Assembly (NCBI RefSeq): GCF_047718555.1 | Contig: NZ_JBDNRK010000014.1 | Location: 1 to 64,000, forward strand | DNA: 64,000 bases | Source: Clostridium_I sp047718555 | GTDB taxonomy: Bacteria; Bacillota; Clostridia; Clostridiales; Clostridiaceae | Direction: 5' to 3' | Shown: positions 26,934 through 35,798 of the stretch, one piece after another | Position numbering within the stretch: the first letter of the stretch is position 1 | Layout: the number at the start of each line of letters is the position of its first letter | Notes under the pieces: generated by a model | Told to the model about the DNA's origin: nothing | Database searches by the model: none | Seen by the model: only the letters and a program-made list of their open reading frames with translations | Position numbers and translations under genes: made by a program

Positions 26934-28847
26934 ATGATAGTTTTGAGTACAAGAAATATAACTAAAAGTTATGGCATAGATGTGATTTTAGAGGATGTAA
27001 CCTTTACTATAAATGAAAGTGAAAAAGTAGGCCTTATTGGCGCAAATGGTGCTGGAAAATCTACTTTGTTTAAAATTTTAACAAACCAACTAGAACAGGA
27101 TAGTGGAGAATTATTTATAGAAAAAAATAAAAAATTAGGTTATCTTTCTCAACATTTATCTCTACATGATTCTTCTACAATATTTGAAGAACTTCTATCA
27201 GTTTTTAAAGAATTATTAAACATGGAAAAAAAATTAAGCGAACTAGAAATTAAAATGAATGAGCCCTATAATGCTGAAAATGAGGATTACCATAGTAAGG
27301 TAATTAAAGATTACACTACTTTATCAGAATTATATGATACCAAGGGTGGTTATACCTATAAGGGCGAAATAAATAGAGTTCTAAAGGGTCTAGGTTTTTC
27401 AGAAAATGATTATAATAAACCCATAAATCTTTTGAGTGGAGGCCAAAAAACTAGAACAGCTCTCTGTAAACTTCTACTTACAAAACCTGATATTCTGCTC
27501 TTAGACGAACCTACAAACCACCTTGATTTAGAAGCTATTGAATGGCTTGAACAATATCTTATTGCCTACAAAGGTACTGTTATTTTAATATCTCATGATA
27601 GATATTTTTTAGATGCCATTACAGAAAAAACTTTAGAAATGATATCAGGACACATAAATGCTTATGCTGGCAATTACACCGAGGCTTTGGAACTAAAAAA
27701 GAAAAATTATGAAGTTCAGTTAAAAGCTTATAAACTGCAGCAATCTGAAATAAAAAGACAGGAAGAAGTAATTGAAAGGTATCGTTCCTTTAATAGAGAA
27801 AAAAGTATAAAGGCTGCTGAAAGCAGACAAAAAGCTCTAGATAAAATTGAACGAATAAAAGCTCCAGACAAAGATGGTAAAGCCTCGCGAATACAATTTG
27901 AAACTTTAATTAAAAGTGGTAACGATGTGCTGCATATTGAGAGACTGGCTAAAAGTTTTGGTGAAAAAAAACTCTTTGAATCCCTGAATATAGATATGAA
28001 ACGTGGAGAGAAAACGGCTCTCATTGGTGAAAATGGCAGAGGTAAGACTACACTTTTTAATATATTGCTAGATAATATTAAAAGTGACGCAGGCATAAAA
28101 GTTTTAGGTAAAAATGTATTTATAGGTTATTATGATCAGGAACAATCCAATTTAAATGATGAAAAAACTATTATTGATGAAGTATGGGATGATTTCCCGA
28201 ATATGACTACCACAGAAGTTAGAAATGCATTGGCTGCCTTTCTATTTGTAGGTGATGATGTCTTTAAGAAAATATGCAATCTCAGCGGCGGTGAAAAATG
28301 TAGAATTAACCTTCTTAAATTAATGTTATCAAAAAGTAATTTTCTTCTTTTGGATGAACCTACAAATCATCTAGATATAGTATCCCGTGAAGCCCTAGAA
28401 GAAGCTCTTTTAGGCTATGATGGCACTGTGCTAGTAATTTCTCATGACAGATATTTTTTAAACAAAGTTGTGTCTAAAATATATGAGCTTCAAATCCATG
28501 GAGTAAAAGAATATTTAGGAAACTACACCTATTACATAGAAAAAAAGAAGAATCCTACCAGATTTGAAGAAGAAGAAAAAGTTTCAGGTAAAACAAAAAC
28601 TCAAATAAATCTTGAGAAAAAGAAAAAAAGGGATGAGGAAAAATTACTTAAAGCAGAAAAACAAAAAATTAAAGACATAGAAGCTTCCATTTTGGAGACT
28701 GAAACTTCAATAGAAGAACTTCAAAATAGTTTATGCCGTGAAGAAATATATTCTGATTCAGAAAAAATGAAGGAAATAAATACTAAAATAACTAATTTCC
28801 AAAAAGATCTAGAAAAACTCTATGAACAATGGGATGATATGACATAG
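26934..28847 (+). CDS. ABC-F family ATPase
   Basis: The 637-residue protein has two ABC ATPase domains and no membrane segments. The first has GANGAGKST (about 37), LSGGQKTR and LLDEPTNHLD; the second has GENGRGKTT (about 354), LSGGEKCR and LLDEPTNHLD. A lysine-rich linker (about 240-290) and a C-terminal coiled coil (about 540-637) are typical of the YdiF/Uup branch of ABC-F ribosome-associated factors. Whether it gives antibiotic protection or acts as a housekeeping translation factor cannot be told from sequence. It is divergent from rex and followed by a hairpin abutting MITE copy 2. Confidence 0.93.
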   Translation: MIVLSTRNITKSYGIDVILEDVTFTINESEKVGLIGANGAGKSTLFKILTNQLEQDSGELFIEKNKKLGYLSQHLSLHDSSTIFEELLSVFKELLNMEKKLSELEIKMNEPYNAENEDYHSKVIKDYTTLSELYDTKGGYTYKGEINRVLKGLGFSENDYNKPINLLSGGQKTRTALCKLLLTKPDILLLDEPTNHLDLEAIEWLEQYLIAYKGTVILISHDRYFLDAITEKTLEMISGHINAYAGNYTEALELKKKNYEVQLKAYKLQQSEIKRQEEVIERYRSFNREKSIKAAESRQKALDKIERIKAPDKDGKASRIQFETLIKSGNDVLHIERLAKSFGEKKLFESLNIDMKRGEKTALIGENGRGKTTLFNILLDNIKSDAGIKVLGKNVFIGYYDQEQSNLNDEKTIIDEVWDDFPNMTTTEVRNALAAFLFVGDDVFKKICNLSGGEKCRINLLKLMLSKSNFLLLDEPTNHLDIVSREALEEALLGYDGTVLVISHDRYFLNKVVSKIYELQIHGVKEYLGNYTYYIEKKKNPTRFEEEEKVSGKTKTQINLEKKKKRDEEKLLKAEKQKIKDIEASILETETSIEELQNSLCREEIYSDSEKMKEINTKITNFQKDLEKLYEQWDDMT

Positions 28848-28896
28848 CATTGATAATTAAAATTTAGTGAAGGAGAATTTTTAATTTCTGCTTCAC

Positions 28897-29059
28897 TAAG
28901 GCACATTCAAATAAATAACTAGTCAGTATGCTAGTCTATTTTGAATCCTACTGCGTCAACAGAACCCTCAGATAGCTCACTATCTTCGGAACCTGTTTCC
29001 TTGTATCATTCAAAATATCCGTCGCATCTTTGACTTATTATTTATTTTCATATGCCTAA
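28897..29059. mobile_element. MITE-like element, copy 2 (inverted relative to copy 1)
   Basis: The reverse complement begins TTAGGCATATGAAAATAAAT and ends TTATTTATTTGAATGTGCCTTA, matching copy 1 (20627-20791) over its length, with the core GACGCAG/GGTTCTGTTGACGCAG shared. In the internal stem TGATAG/CTATCA of copy 1 becomes AGATAG/CTATCT here, a compensated change. It lies between converging ABC-F and LytTR genes. Confidence 0.8.
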
Positions 29060-29064
29060 TCAAG

Positions 29065-29835
29065 TTAAATTTCAAAATATTCTTTTAGCTTCTTTACATT
29101 ATTTCTACTTATAGGTATTTCAGATTTTTGCTGGTCATCCATAACTAATTTATAAGTTCCATTAAACCATGAGTAGAATTCTTTTACATTGTCCATATTT
29201 ACGATGTAGCTTCTATGACATCTAAAAAAATTAGTCTTCTCCTCTATCTGACATAAATTATATCCAACCACATACCTGTCATTCTTGACTTTTACATAGG
29301 TTTTATCATCTTCTATATAACAATAATAAATATCTTTTAAATCTACCAATATTATCTTCCCTTTTCTATCACAGGGTATCTTTTTTACTATTTTTTTATC
29401 TTTATCTATTTTATCTATTATCTTATTTAACATGTTGGGTATTTTTTCAGTTTCTATTTTTGTTTTACTCCATTTATCTACAAGTCTATTTATAGTAATA
29501 TTTATTCGTCTATCCACAAAAGGCTTAAGCACGTAATCAAGGGCATAGATTTCAAAGGCTTTTACTGCATATTCTTCATAAGCAGTAACAAATATTATAT
29601 CAATAGAATCATTGAATTCCTTTACATTTTGGGCCACTTCAATTCCACTTTTTACTGGCATATTTATATCCAAAAAAACTGCATTAGGCTTTTCTCTTTT
29701 TATAATTTCTATTCCACTTTTACCATCATAAGCAATTCCCACAACATCTACAGATTTATTTTTTGATATTATATAATTTAATTCTTCAGCGGCAGGTATT
29801 TCATCCTCTATAATTACACATTTAATTTTATCCAT
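29065..29835 (-). CDS. LytTR-family response regulator
   Basis: The 256-residue protein has a receiver domain (about 4-120) with the phosphorylated Asp in VFLDINMPVKSGIE (near 55) and the conserved Lys in YVLKPF. A linker and a LytTR DNA-binding domain follow (about 150-255; FFRCHRSYIVNMDNVKEF). It overlaps the kinase gene by 8 bases, so it is translated with it. The divergent CstA-type transporter gene upstream of the kinase is the likely target, by analogy with BtsSR/BtsT and YpdAB-type systems. Confidence 0.93.
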   Translation of the reverse strand: MDKIKCVIIEDEIPAAEELNYIISKNKSVDVVGIAYDGKSGIEIIKREKPNAVFLDINMPVKSGIEVAQNVKEFNDSIDIIFVTAYEEYAVKAFEIYALDYVLKPFVDRRINITINRLVDKWSKTKIETEKIPNMLNKIIDKIDKDKKIVKKIPCDRKGKIILVDLKDIYYCYIEDDKTYVKVKNDRYVVGYNLCQIEEKTNFFRCHRSYIVNMDNVKEFYSWFNGTYKLVMDDQQKSEIPISRNNVKKLKEYFEI

Positions 29836-31516
29836 TTACTGACAAAACCTCCTCTATGGGTATAGTAAAACTAATTTTAGTTCCTTTATTAAAAGATGTT
29901 TCTATACTCAATCCATACTCTTCACCATATAGCAATTTCAATCTTTCATTTACATTTTTAAGCCCTATTCCAGGCCAGTTGAGCAATACTTCCTTTAGTC
30001 TATCTTCATTCATTCCTACACCGGTATCCTTTACATAAAACTTTATCTCATTTTTTTCCGAAAATGCCTTTAGATATATACTTCCTCCTTCTGGTTTAGG
30101 CAATATTCCATGCTTCACTGCATTTTCTACAATAGGCTGAAGTATAAATGAGGGCATCTTCATGTTCATTATTGATTCCGGTATATCAATAATAAGTTTT
30201 AATCTATTTCCAAACCTGGCTTCTTCAATAGAAAAGTAAGATTGAACAAACTCCACTTCCTCCCTTAAAGTTACAAAATCCTCTTGCCTCTTTAAGGTTT
30301 TTCTAAAATAATTAGATAAATCTATTATAAGTTCTCTAGCCTTTAAAGGGTTTGTCCTACAAAATGATGCTATAGTATTCAATGCATTAAATAAAAAATG
30401 TGGTTCTATTTGAGCTCTTAATACTCTAAATTTCGCCGTAGATGCTTCTTCCGCCAATTTATTTAATTTATATAATTCTATTTGATTTGATAAAAGGTCA
30501 CTAAGCTCCTCTGCAAATTGTAGAAAATAAGTAGTTATATTCTTTTTAGATTTTAATCCAAGTCCAAGTACTCCTTCAAATCCTGAATTTGATATATTAA
30601 ATGTGGTACATGTAAAAAACATGTTACCCAATTTTATGACTTTGGAATGCGGAAATTTACAATATTCGTTCAAAAAATTTTTTATGCTTTTTTCATCTAT
30701 ATCTTCACCAACACAATTTAAAAATCCATCTTTATTTCCTATAAATATTCCATCTATATTTGTCATTTCATATATTATTTTAGAAATATTTTTTCCGGTT
30801 TCAATATTAAGCCCATCTTTCCTCATATATTCCAGAGTATTCTGAGCTATATTTAAAGCTTTTTGAGCTTCTATTGCCCCAATTCTATCACATTCTTCTT
30901 TAGCATTTTTTATTATACTTATAAAAATAATTGTACCCAAAGAATTTATAATTATCATTGGCACAGCTATAATCTTAACTAGCTGCAATGCCATTGAAAC
31001 AGGTCTAGAAAATATTAAAATTACAATCATCTGAATGCATTCCGAAATTAATGCTGCTGCACAGGCATATTTTATATTTAAATTTGTATTTTTTAATTTC
31101 TTTCCTATAATTCCACTTACAATTCCCTCCATTACAGTAGCAATTCCACAGGCCAGTGCTGTAAACCCGCCTAAAAAATATCTATGTGTCCCTGAAATAA
31201 ATCCAACTATACTTCCCACTACAGGTCCATAGATATATCCAGATACTATTGGAGCTATTGGCCTTGTATTGGCTATTGCATCATACATACCCAAATACCC
31301 AGTAGATATATTAGTTTTATTCATTTCATAAGGTCCTACATCTATTCCTGTATAATTACCTATAACCCCTAAAATACTAAAAAATATAACCATTAAAATC
31401 TTATTCCTAATTTTAAAATTGTTACTAATTAACCTTTTTAAAACCCTTGATTGATTATAAATATATGCAAACAGTACAATAAGTGCCATATTCTCAAGCA
31501 ATTGAATATATATCAA
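29828..31516 (-). CDS. LytS-type sensor histidine kinase
   Basis: The 562-residue protein has an N-terminal 5TM-LYT membrane sensor (about 1-205, several helices), a GAF-like middle region (about 225-340), a His_kinase domain with the phosphorylated His in QIEPHFLFNALNTIASF (near 377), and an HATPase domain with VENAVKHG and DTGVGMNEDRL. The start is a TTG after AAAGGAGTTGATAA. The family senses small carboxylates or cell-envelope state; the neighbouring CstA homologue points to pyruvate or peptide uptake. Confidence 0.93.
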   Translation of the reverse strand: MIYIQLLENMALIVLFAYIYNQSRVLKRLISNNFKIRNKILMVIFFSILGVIGNYTGIDVGPYEMNKTNISTGYLGMYDAIANTRPIAPIVSGYIYGPVVGSIVGFISGTHRYFLGGFTALACGIATVMEGIVSGIIGKKLKNTNLNIKYACAAALISECIQMIVILIFSRPVSMALQLVKIIAVPMIIINSLGTIIFISIIKNAKEECDRIGAIEAQKALNIAQNTLEYMRKDGLNIETGKNISKIIYEMTNIDGIFIGNKDGFLNCVGEDIDEKSIKNFLNEYCKFPHSKVIKLGNMFFTCTTFNISNSGFEGVLGLGLKSKKNITTYFLQFAEELSDLLSNQIELYKLNKLAEEASTAKFRVLRAQIEPHFLFNALNTIASFCRTNPLKARELIIDLSNYFRKTLKRQEDFVTLREEVEFVQSYFSIEEARFGNRLKLIIDIPESIMNMKMPSFILQPIVENAVKHGILPKPEGGSIYLKAFSEKNEIKFYVKDTGVGMNEDRLKEVLLNWPGIGLKNVNERLKLLYGEEYGLSIETSFNKGTKISFTIPIEEVLSVNG

Positions 31517-31540
31517 ATTATCAACTCCTTTAAACCTATC

Positions 31541-31617
31541 AATTCATCTAGGTATGTATCGCTGTTATCTCCAACTTTTTAGAAGGTGGAGTGTTACATC
31601 TACTAGTCGTCGGATAA
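31541..31617 (+). repeat. Hairpin repeat family, copy B
   Basis: The core only: TCATCTAGGTATGT, then GTTATCTCCAACTT pairing with AAGGTGGAGTGTTAC, then AGTCGTCGGATAA. The first hairpin seen in other copies is missing. It lies in the divergent region between lytS and cstA. Confidence 0.75.
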
Positions 31618-31798
31618 AAATGTACATGTACATTTTTACGCAAAAATTTTCTTAACAATTAAATTATATAACAAAATTTAATACATTGTTAACATTTTTT
31701 AATGCCAATTAGATGTGAATTTCGACTATTCATCCTCCTTTTTTATCACTTTGGAAGATATAAGTATGAAAATTTATCAACCCAAATTATAATTGTTG

Positions 31799-31812
31799 TG
31801 TAAACGTTTTTA
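31799..31812 (+). promoter_or_regulatory. cre-like site upstream of cstA
   Basis: TGTAAACGTTTTTA fits 13 of 14 positions of the CcpA consensus TGWAANCGNTNWCA. It lies 52 bases before the cstA start codon and just upstream of a TATAAT (31823-31828), so carbon catabolite control is plausible. Confidence 0.5.
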
Positions 31813-31863
31813 AAAATTAACTTATAATTTTACTATTACTCAATTTTAAGAGGAGGTCTTTAT

Positions 31864-33702
31864 ATGAATTCTATAGTACTTGTAATCATAGGAGCTTTAG
31901 TATTAGCCCTTGGCTACAGATTTTACGGATGCTGGATAGCAGCAAAAGTTTTAGTTCTAGATGGTAATAGAGAAGTTCCAGCTAAAAAATTTGAAGATGG
32001 ACATGACTATTTACCTACAAACAAATGGGTACTTCTAGGTCAGCATTTTGCTGCAATCGCTGGTGCAGGACCACTTATAGGACCTGTTTTAGCTGCCCAA
32101 TTTGGATACCTTCCAGGTACACTTTGGATTTTAATTGGTGGTGTACTAGCTGGTGGAGTACATGATATGGTTATACTATTTGCTTCTGTTAGGCAAGATG
32201 GTCAGACCATTGCAGAAATTGCCAGAAAAAATCTAGGGGGAAGAATGGGATTAATTACTTCTGTTTCAGTTATATTTATATTGATAATAACTATGGCTGG
32301 ACTTGGACTCCCAATAGTAAATTCTCTTGCCAGCAGTCCTTGGGGAAGTTTTACTGTAGGTTTCACTATTCCTGCATCAATATTTATAGGTATTTATCTT
32401 AAATTTATACGACCTGGTAAGATTGGAGAGGCTACTATAATAGGTATGGCACTTATAATGGTTGGAGTAATTCTTGGACCAACTATACAGCATTCAGCTA
32501 TTGCTCCATTTTTTACTTTTAATGTAAAACAGATATCACTTATACTTGCTATATATGGATTTTGCGGAGCTGTCCTTCCTGTTTGGCTATTGTTATTGCC
32601 AAGAGGCTATTTGAGTACTTATATGAAAGTTGGAGTTATGTTAATGCTTGTACTTGGAATCATATTTGTAAGACCAACAATTCAAATGCCCGCTATGACA
32701 CAATTTGTAAATGGCGGCGGGCCTATAGTCCCCGGTAAAGTATTCCCATTTATATTTATAACCATAGCCTGTGGTGCATTGTCCGGCTTTCATTCCCTAA
32801 TAAGTACAGGTACTTCACCTAAACTCATTGCAAATGAAAAACATGTACTTGCTGTTGGATATGGCTCCATGGTTATAGAATCTTTTATAGCATTAATAGC
32901 GTTGATAGCTGCAACCTGCCTTCCAACTGCTGATTACTTTGCTATAAATTCTGCACCAGCTTTATTTGCAAAACTTGGCATGATACCAAAAGAGCTTCCT
33001 ATGCTGTCACAATTGGTTGGAGAAAATTTAGCTGGAAGACCTGGCGGATCAGTTTCTCTTGCAGTAGGTATGTCCTATGTATTTTATAAAATTCCTGGTT
33101 TAAGTGCATTGATGTCCTACTGGTATCACTTCTGTATAATGTTTGAAGCATTATTCATACTAACAACTATAGATTCAGGTACCAGAATAGGAAGATATTT
33201 ATTTCAAGATCTATTCGGAAAAATTTATACACCTTTTAAAAAACAGGATTCCTGGTTTAATATAATATTCTTCAGTCTGCTTATGACTTTCTGTTGGGGA
33301 TATCTATTATATACAGGGAATATATCTACCATATGGCCGCTATTTGGTGTAGCAAATCAAAGTTTGGCAGCTATAACTTTTGCCATAGGTACTTCAGTGC
33401 TTATAAGAATGAGAAAGAAAAAATATATACCTATTACAATATTACCAATGGCACTCATAAGTGTTGCAACTTTAACAGCTTCAATTGAAAATATAACGGG
33501 CAATTATATACCGAATCACAAAACTACACTCACAATATTATCTATAATACTTATAGTTATACTGGTAGTTATACTTTATGAAAGTATTAAACATTGGATT
33601 TCCGATTTAAAATCTGGAAATTATAATGTACCAAAAGAAAATACTACAAATCCTATTAAAAGCAAAGAAAACACTACAGATCCCATTAAAGGCTTTAACT
33701 AA
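31864..33702 (+). CDS. cstA: Carbon starvation CstA-type transporter (pyruvate/peptide uptake)
   Basis: The 612-residue polytopic membrane protein matches CstA: N-terminal DGHDYLPTNKWVLLGQHFAAIAGAGPL..GPVLAAQFGYLPG signature (in pieces), VHDMVILFASVRQDG, a central GALSGFHSLISTGTSPK, and a C-terminal TM region ending in a Lys/Asn-rich tail with two near-repeats (KENTTNPIK, KENTTDPIK). E. coli relatives (BtsT, CstA) import pyruvate. The start follows AGAGGAGG. It is divergent from a LytS/LytTR pair and followed by its own terminator. Confidence 0.95.
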   Translation: MNSIVLVIIGALVLALGYRFYGCWIAAKVLVLDGNREVPAKKFEDGHDYLPTNKWVLLGQHFAAIAGAGPLIGPVLAAQFGYLPGTLWILIGGVLAGGVHDMVILFASVRQDGQTIAEIARKNLGGRMGLITSVSVIFILIITMAGLGLPIVNSLASSPWGSFTVGFTIPASIFIGIYLKFIRPGKIGEATIIGMALIMVGVILGPTIQHSAIAPFFTFNVKQISLILAIYGFCGAVLPVWLLLLPRGYLSTYMKVGVMLMLVLGIIFVRPTIQMPAMTQFVNGGGPIVPGKVFPFIFITIACGALSGFHSLISTGTSPKLIANEKHVLAVGYGSMVIESFIALIALIAATCLPTADYFAINSAPALFAKLGMIPKELPMLSQLVGENLAGRPGGSVSLAVGMSYVFYKIPGLSALMSYWYHFCIMFEALFILTTIDSGTRIGRYLFQDLFGKIYTPFKKQDSWFNIIFFSLLMTFCWGYLLYTGNISTIWPLFGVANQSLAAITFAIGTSVLIRMRKKKYIPITILPMALISVATLTASIENITGNYIPNHKTTLTILSIILIVILVVILYESIKHWISDLKSGNYNVPKENTTNPIKSKENTTDPIKGFN

Positions 33703-33728
33703 TTAAAAACAAAAGATTAAATATATGA

Positions 33729-33781
33729 AAAACACTATGAAATCCAATCAAAATCATTTGAATTTCATAGTGTTTCTTTTA
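33729..33781 (+). terminator. Intrinsic terminator of cstA
   Basis: AAACACTATGAAAT pairs with ATTTCATAGTGTTT, followed by CTTTTAC. Confidence 0.85.
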
Positions 33782-33787
33782 CAATTA

Positions 33788-33838
33788 TGAATGAATCTTA
33801 CTTAAAGTATTACAGCGGCTAGTCATCGAATAAATCTA
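33788..33838 (+). repeat. Hairpin repeat family, copy G (internal deletion)
   Basis: AATGAATCTTACTT joined directly to GTATTACAGCGGCTAGTCATCGAATAAAT. These are the left and right ends of the D/F subfamily with the middle missing. Confidence 0.65.
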
Positions 33839-33946
33839 AGTTAAAACATCAGCTCACTTTAAATAATAACAGGCTTAATACTAACAATAGCTCAGCGAAT
33901 TATTGTTCAATTAAATTTCAAAATTTATTTGTCATAACGCAGTCTA

Positions 33947-34282
33947 TTAGACAGCATCTTCTTTTTTAGAATCCAAGAATAATACTTCTTCACCAACTAC
34001 TTCTGTTACATATTTTTTATTACCCTCTTTTGTGTCATAACTCCTTATTTGAAGCCTTCCACTAATGCTGATAAGTCTTCCCTTTTTCATATAGTTACAC
34101 ACCAATTCAGCTGTCTTGCCCCAAACTACCACTGGTACAAAGTCCGCTTCTCTTTCCCCTTTTGAGTTTACGAAATTTCTATTTACTGCTATGGTAAAAT
34201 TACTTACTTCCTTGCCATTTGATTCAATATGTTTTAATTCTGGATCCCTTACTAATCTTCCTACTAATAAAACCTTATTCAC
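33947..34282 (-). CDS. ssb: Single-stranded DNA-binding protein (short paralogue)
   Basis: The 111-residue protein is one OB-fold SSB domain: MNKVLLVGRLVRDPELKHI, FTIAVNR, ADFVPVVVWGKTAELV, and GRLQIRSYD. It ends at VLFLDSKKEDAV and lacks both the Gly/Gln-rich linker and the acidic DDDIPF-type tip that recruits partner proteins. It therefore looks like a minor SSB rather than the essential one next to rpsF/rpsR. The start follows GGAGGGAAAAGTG. It stands alone between repeat copies. Confidence 0.9.
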   Translation of the reverse strand: MNKVLLVGRLVRDPELKHIESNGKEVSNFTIAVNRNFVNSKGEREADFVPVVVWGKTAELVCNYMKKGRLISISGRLQIRSYDTKEGNKKYVTEVVGEEVLFLDSKKEDAV

Positions 34283-34306
34283 ACTTTTCCCTCCACAATA
34301 TTTAAA

Positions 34307-34357
34307 TTAGGCATCCTCAAGAAAATATACTAGTCTATTTCTTTGAAGGTGCCTTAA
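34307..34357. mobile_element. Deletion derivative of the MITE-like element
   Basis: TTAGGCATCCTCAAGAAAAT...TACTAGTCTAT...TTGAAGGTGCCTTAA keeps both termini and the ACTAGTCTAT block of the 28897-29059 copy but lacks the interior. It is 51 bp long and lies just upstream of ssb. Confidence 0.6.
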
Positions 34358-34489
34358 TATCTACATTATGGACACATTTTAAATTCATATACAATTAATA
34401 CAATATTTTTATTATATTAATTGTAATTATCATAATCTTTACAAAGTTAAACACCTTTGAGCATTTTTTAATTTATTACTTTTACTTTT

Positions 34490-34669
34490 TTGAAGCAAGT
34501 TCTTAATTCAGGTGGGGATTCTTTTACCCCATCTGAATTTTAGAACTGCAAATGCATGGCTTACTTGGCGTTGAACTCCCGCTTGAAGAAAAGCAGAGAA
34601 CCAAAATCTTCGATTTTGTGTGAATCGCTTTCACAGAGTGCGTGGGAGACTTACGCCAAGTTAGTCAGG
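34490..34669 (+). repeat. Hairpin repeat family, copy H
   Basis: First hairpin AATTCAGGTGGGGA/TACCCCATCTGAATT, then a second hairpin ACTTGGCGTTGAACTCCC with GGGAGACTTACGCCAAGT. The latter encloses the insert AGCAGAGAACCAAAATCTTC...GATTTTGTG...CGCTTTCACAGAG, also seen in copy D. Its first 52 bases are identical to the inverse of bases 1-52. It abuts the yitT stop codon and may terminate that gene. Confidence 0.8.
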
Positions 34670-35521
34670 TTAAAATATATTCTTAAATCCTTTGCCTTGA
34701 ACTTCTGAGGCATCCAGGATTGATATAAACGCTCTTGGATCTATCTTGTTTACTATATGCTTTAACTTTGGAACTTGGGTCAATGAAACTACACAATATA
34801 TTACTTTAATCTTATGTTTAGTATAGTATCCCTCTGCATAAAAAAGAGTAGAGGATCTATTAAGATCTACTTTAATCCTCTCATTTATCTCTTCTTCCTT
34901 TTCTGTTATGATAAAGAGTAGTTTTTTTCTATTAAAACCTTTAATAAATTTATCTACGGTATAAGAAACTATATACATAGACATTAAGGTATAAAGTCCC
35001 TTTTCCAATCCAAAAAATGCAGATCCAATAGCTATAATTATTAAATTTATAATAAAATTTATTTTTCCCACATCATAATCATATTTTTTTCTCATTATTA
35101 CAGATATTATATCAGCTCCAGCCAGTGAACCATGATTACTAAATATTATCCCCATAGCTGCTCCCTGAAGAACTCCTCCATATATACCTGACAATAAAAT
35201 ATCCTTTAAATGAAAATAATAAGATACATTCTTAGTTATTATTAAAAAAATAGATTGGGCTACAGTACCAAATATAGTCAATACCGTAAATTGCTTATCA
35301 ACTTCCCTTATACTCAGTATAAACAGGGGTATATTTAACAATATTATAAAATATCCTGCTGGAATTCCGCTAAGATATTGTATGATAAGAGAAATGCCGC
35401 CTATACCACCACTTAAGAGTTTAAATGGTATAAAAAACATATTCACTGCTATTGCAGAAATAAAGCTACCTAACAATATTAAAGCTAACCTTTTAACTGT
35501 CATAAGCTGGCTTCTTTCCAA
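34670..35521 (-). CDS. YitT family membrane protein (DUF161/DUF2179)
   Basis: The 283-residue protein has five or six membrane helices in the first 175 residues with the family pattern PFKLLSGGIGGISLIIQYL and GSLAGADIISVIMRKKY, and a C-terminal cytoplasmic DUF2179 domain (about 205-283; STLFYAEGYYTKHKIKVIYCVVS). YitT-family proteins are widespread in Firmicutes; their substrate is unknown. A TTG start (MERSQL) 7 bases after GGAGGAGAG is used; an ATG six codons later is the alternative. Confidence 0.9.
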   Translation of the reverse strand: MERSQLMTVKRLALILLGSFISAIAVNMFFIPFKLLSGGIGGISLIIQYLSGIPAGYFIILLNIPLFILSIREVDKQFTVLTIFGTVAQSIFLIITKNVSYYFHLKDILLSGIYGGVLQGAAMGIIFSNHGSLAGADIISVIMRKKYDYDVGKINFIINLIIIAIGSAFFGLEKGLYTLMSMYIVSYTVDKFIKGFNRKKLLFIITEKEEEINERIKVDLNRSSTLFYAEGYYTKHKIKVIYCVVSLTQVPKLKHIVNKIDPRAFISILDASEVQGKGFKNIF

Positions 35522-35626
35522 AATCTCTCCTCCATCTCTTTAAATAAAAATAATTAGTTCATTCTATATGGCATTACTGTACAAAAACGTTCCGTTAATC
35601 ACAATTATTAGATTTTTTATATAAAC

Positions 35627-35756
35627 AGAATTCTTGGCATCAGGTGGAGTTTTTATTCCATCTGATGCTTAGAAGTCGTTATCCAGGGACATAGCCACTC
35701 TTTACTCCCACTTTGAAGAAGATGGGAGTATTAGAGTGGGTAGCCATCGGATAAAA
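35627..35756 (+). repeat. Hairpin repeat family, copy C
   Basis: First hairpin GCATCAGGTGGA/TCCATCTGATGC, then TCGTTATCCAGGGACATAGCC, the second hairpin CCACTCTTTACTCCCAC with GTGGGAGTATTAGAGTGG-like arms, and GTAGCCATCGGATAA. Compared with copy E the outer arm bases changed on both sides (CCACTC/GAGTGG against ATCCGT/ACAGAT). Confidence 0.8.
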
Positions 35757-35798
35757 TGAATTCTATAGCTTTAAGTTATATATGTTGCAGATTTTACG

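Noticed and set aside
31640..31705. Rex-like TTGTTAA half sites upstream of cstA
   Set aside because: Only half-sites are present; the second half does not match and the sequence is A/T-rich enough to give them by chance.
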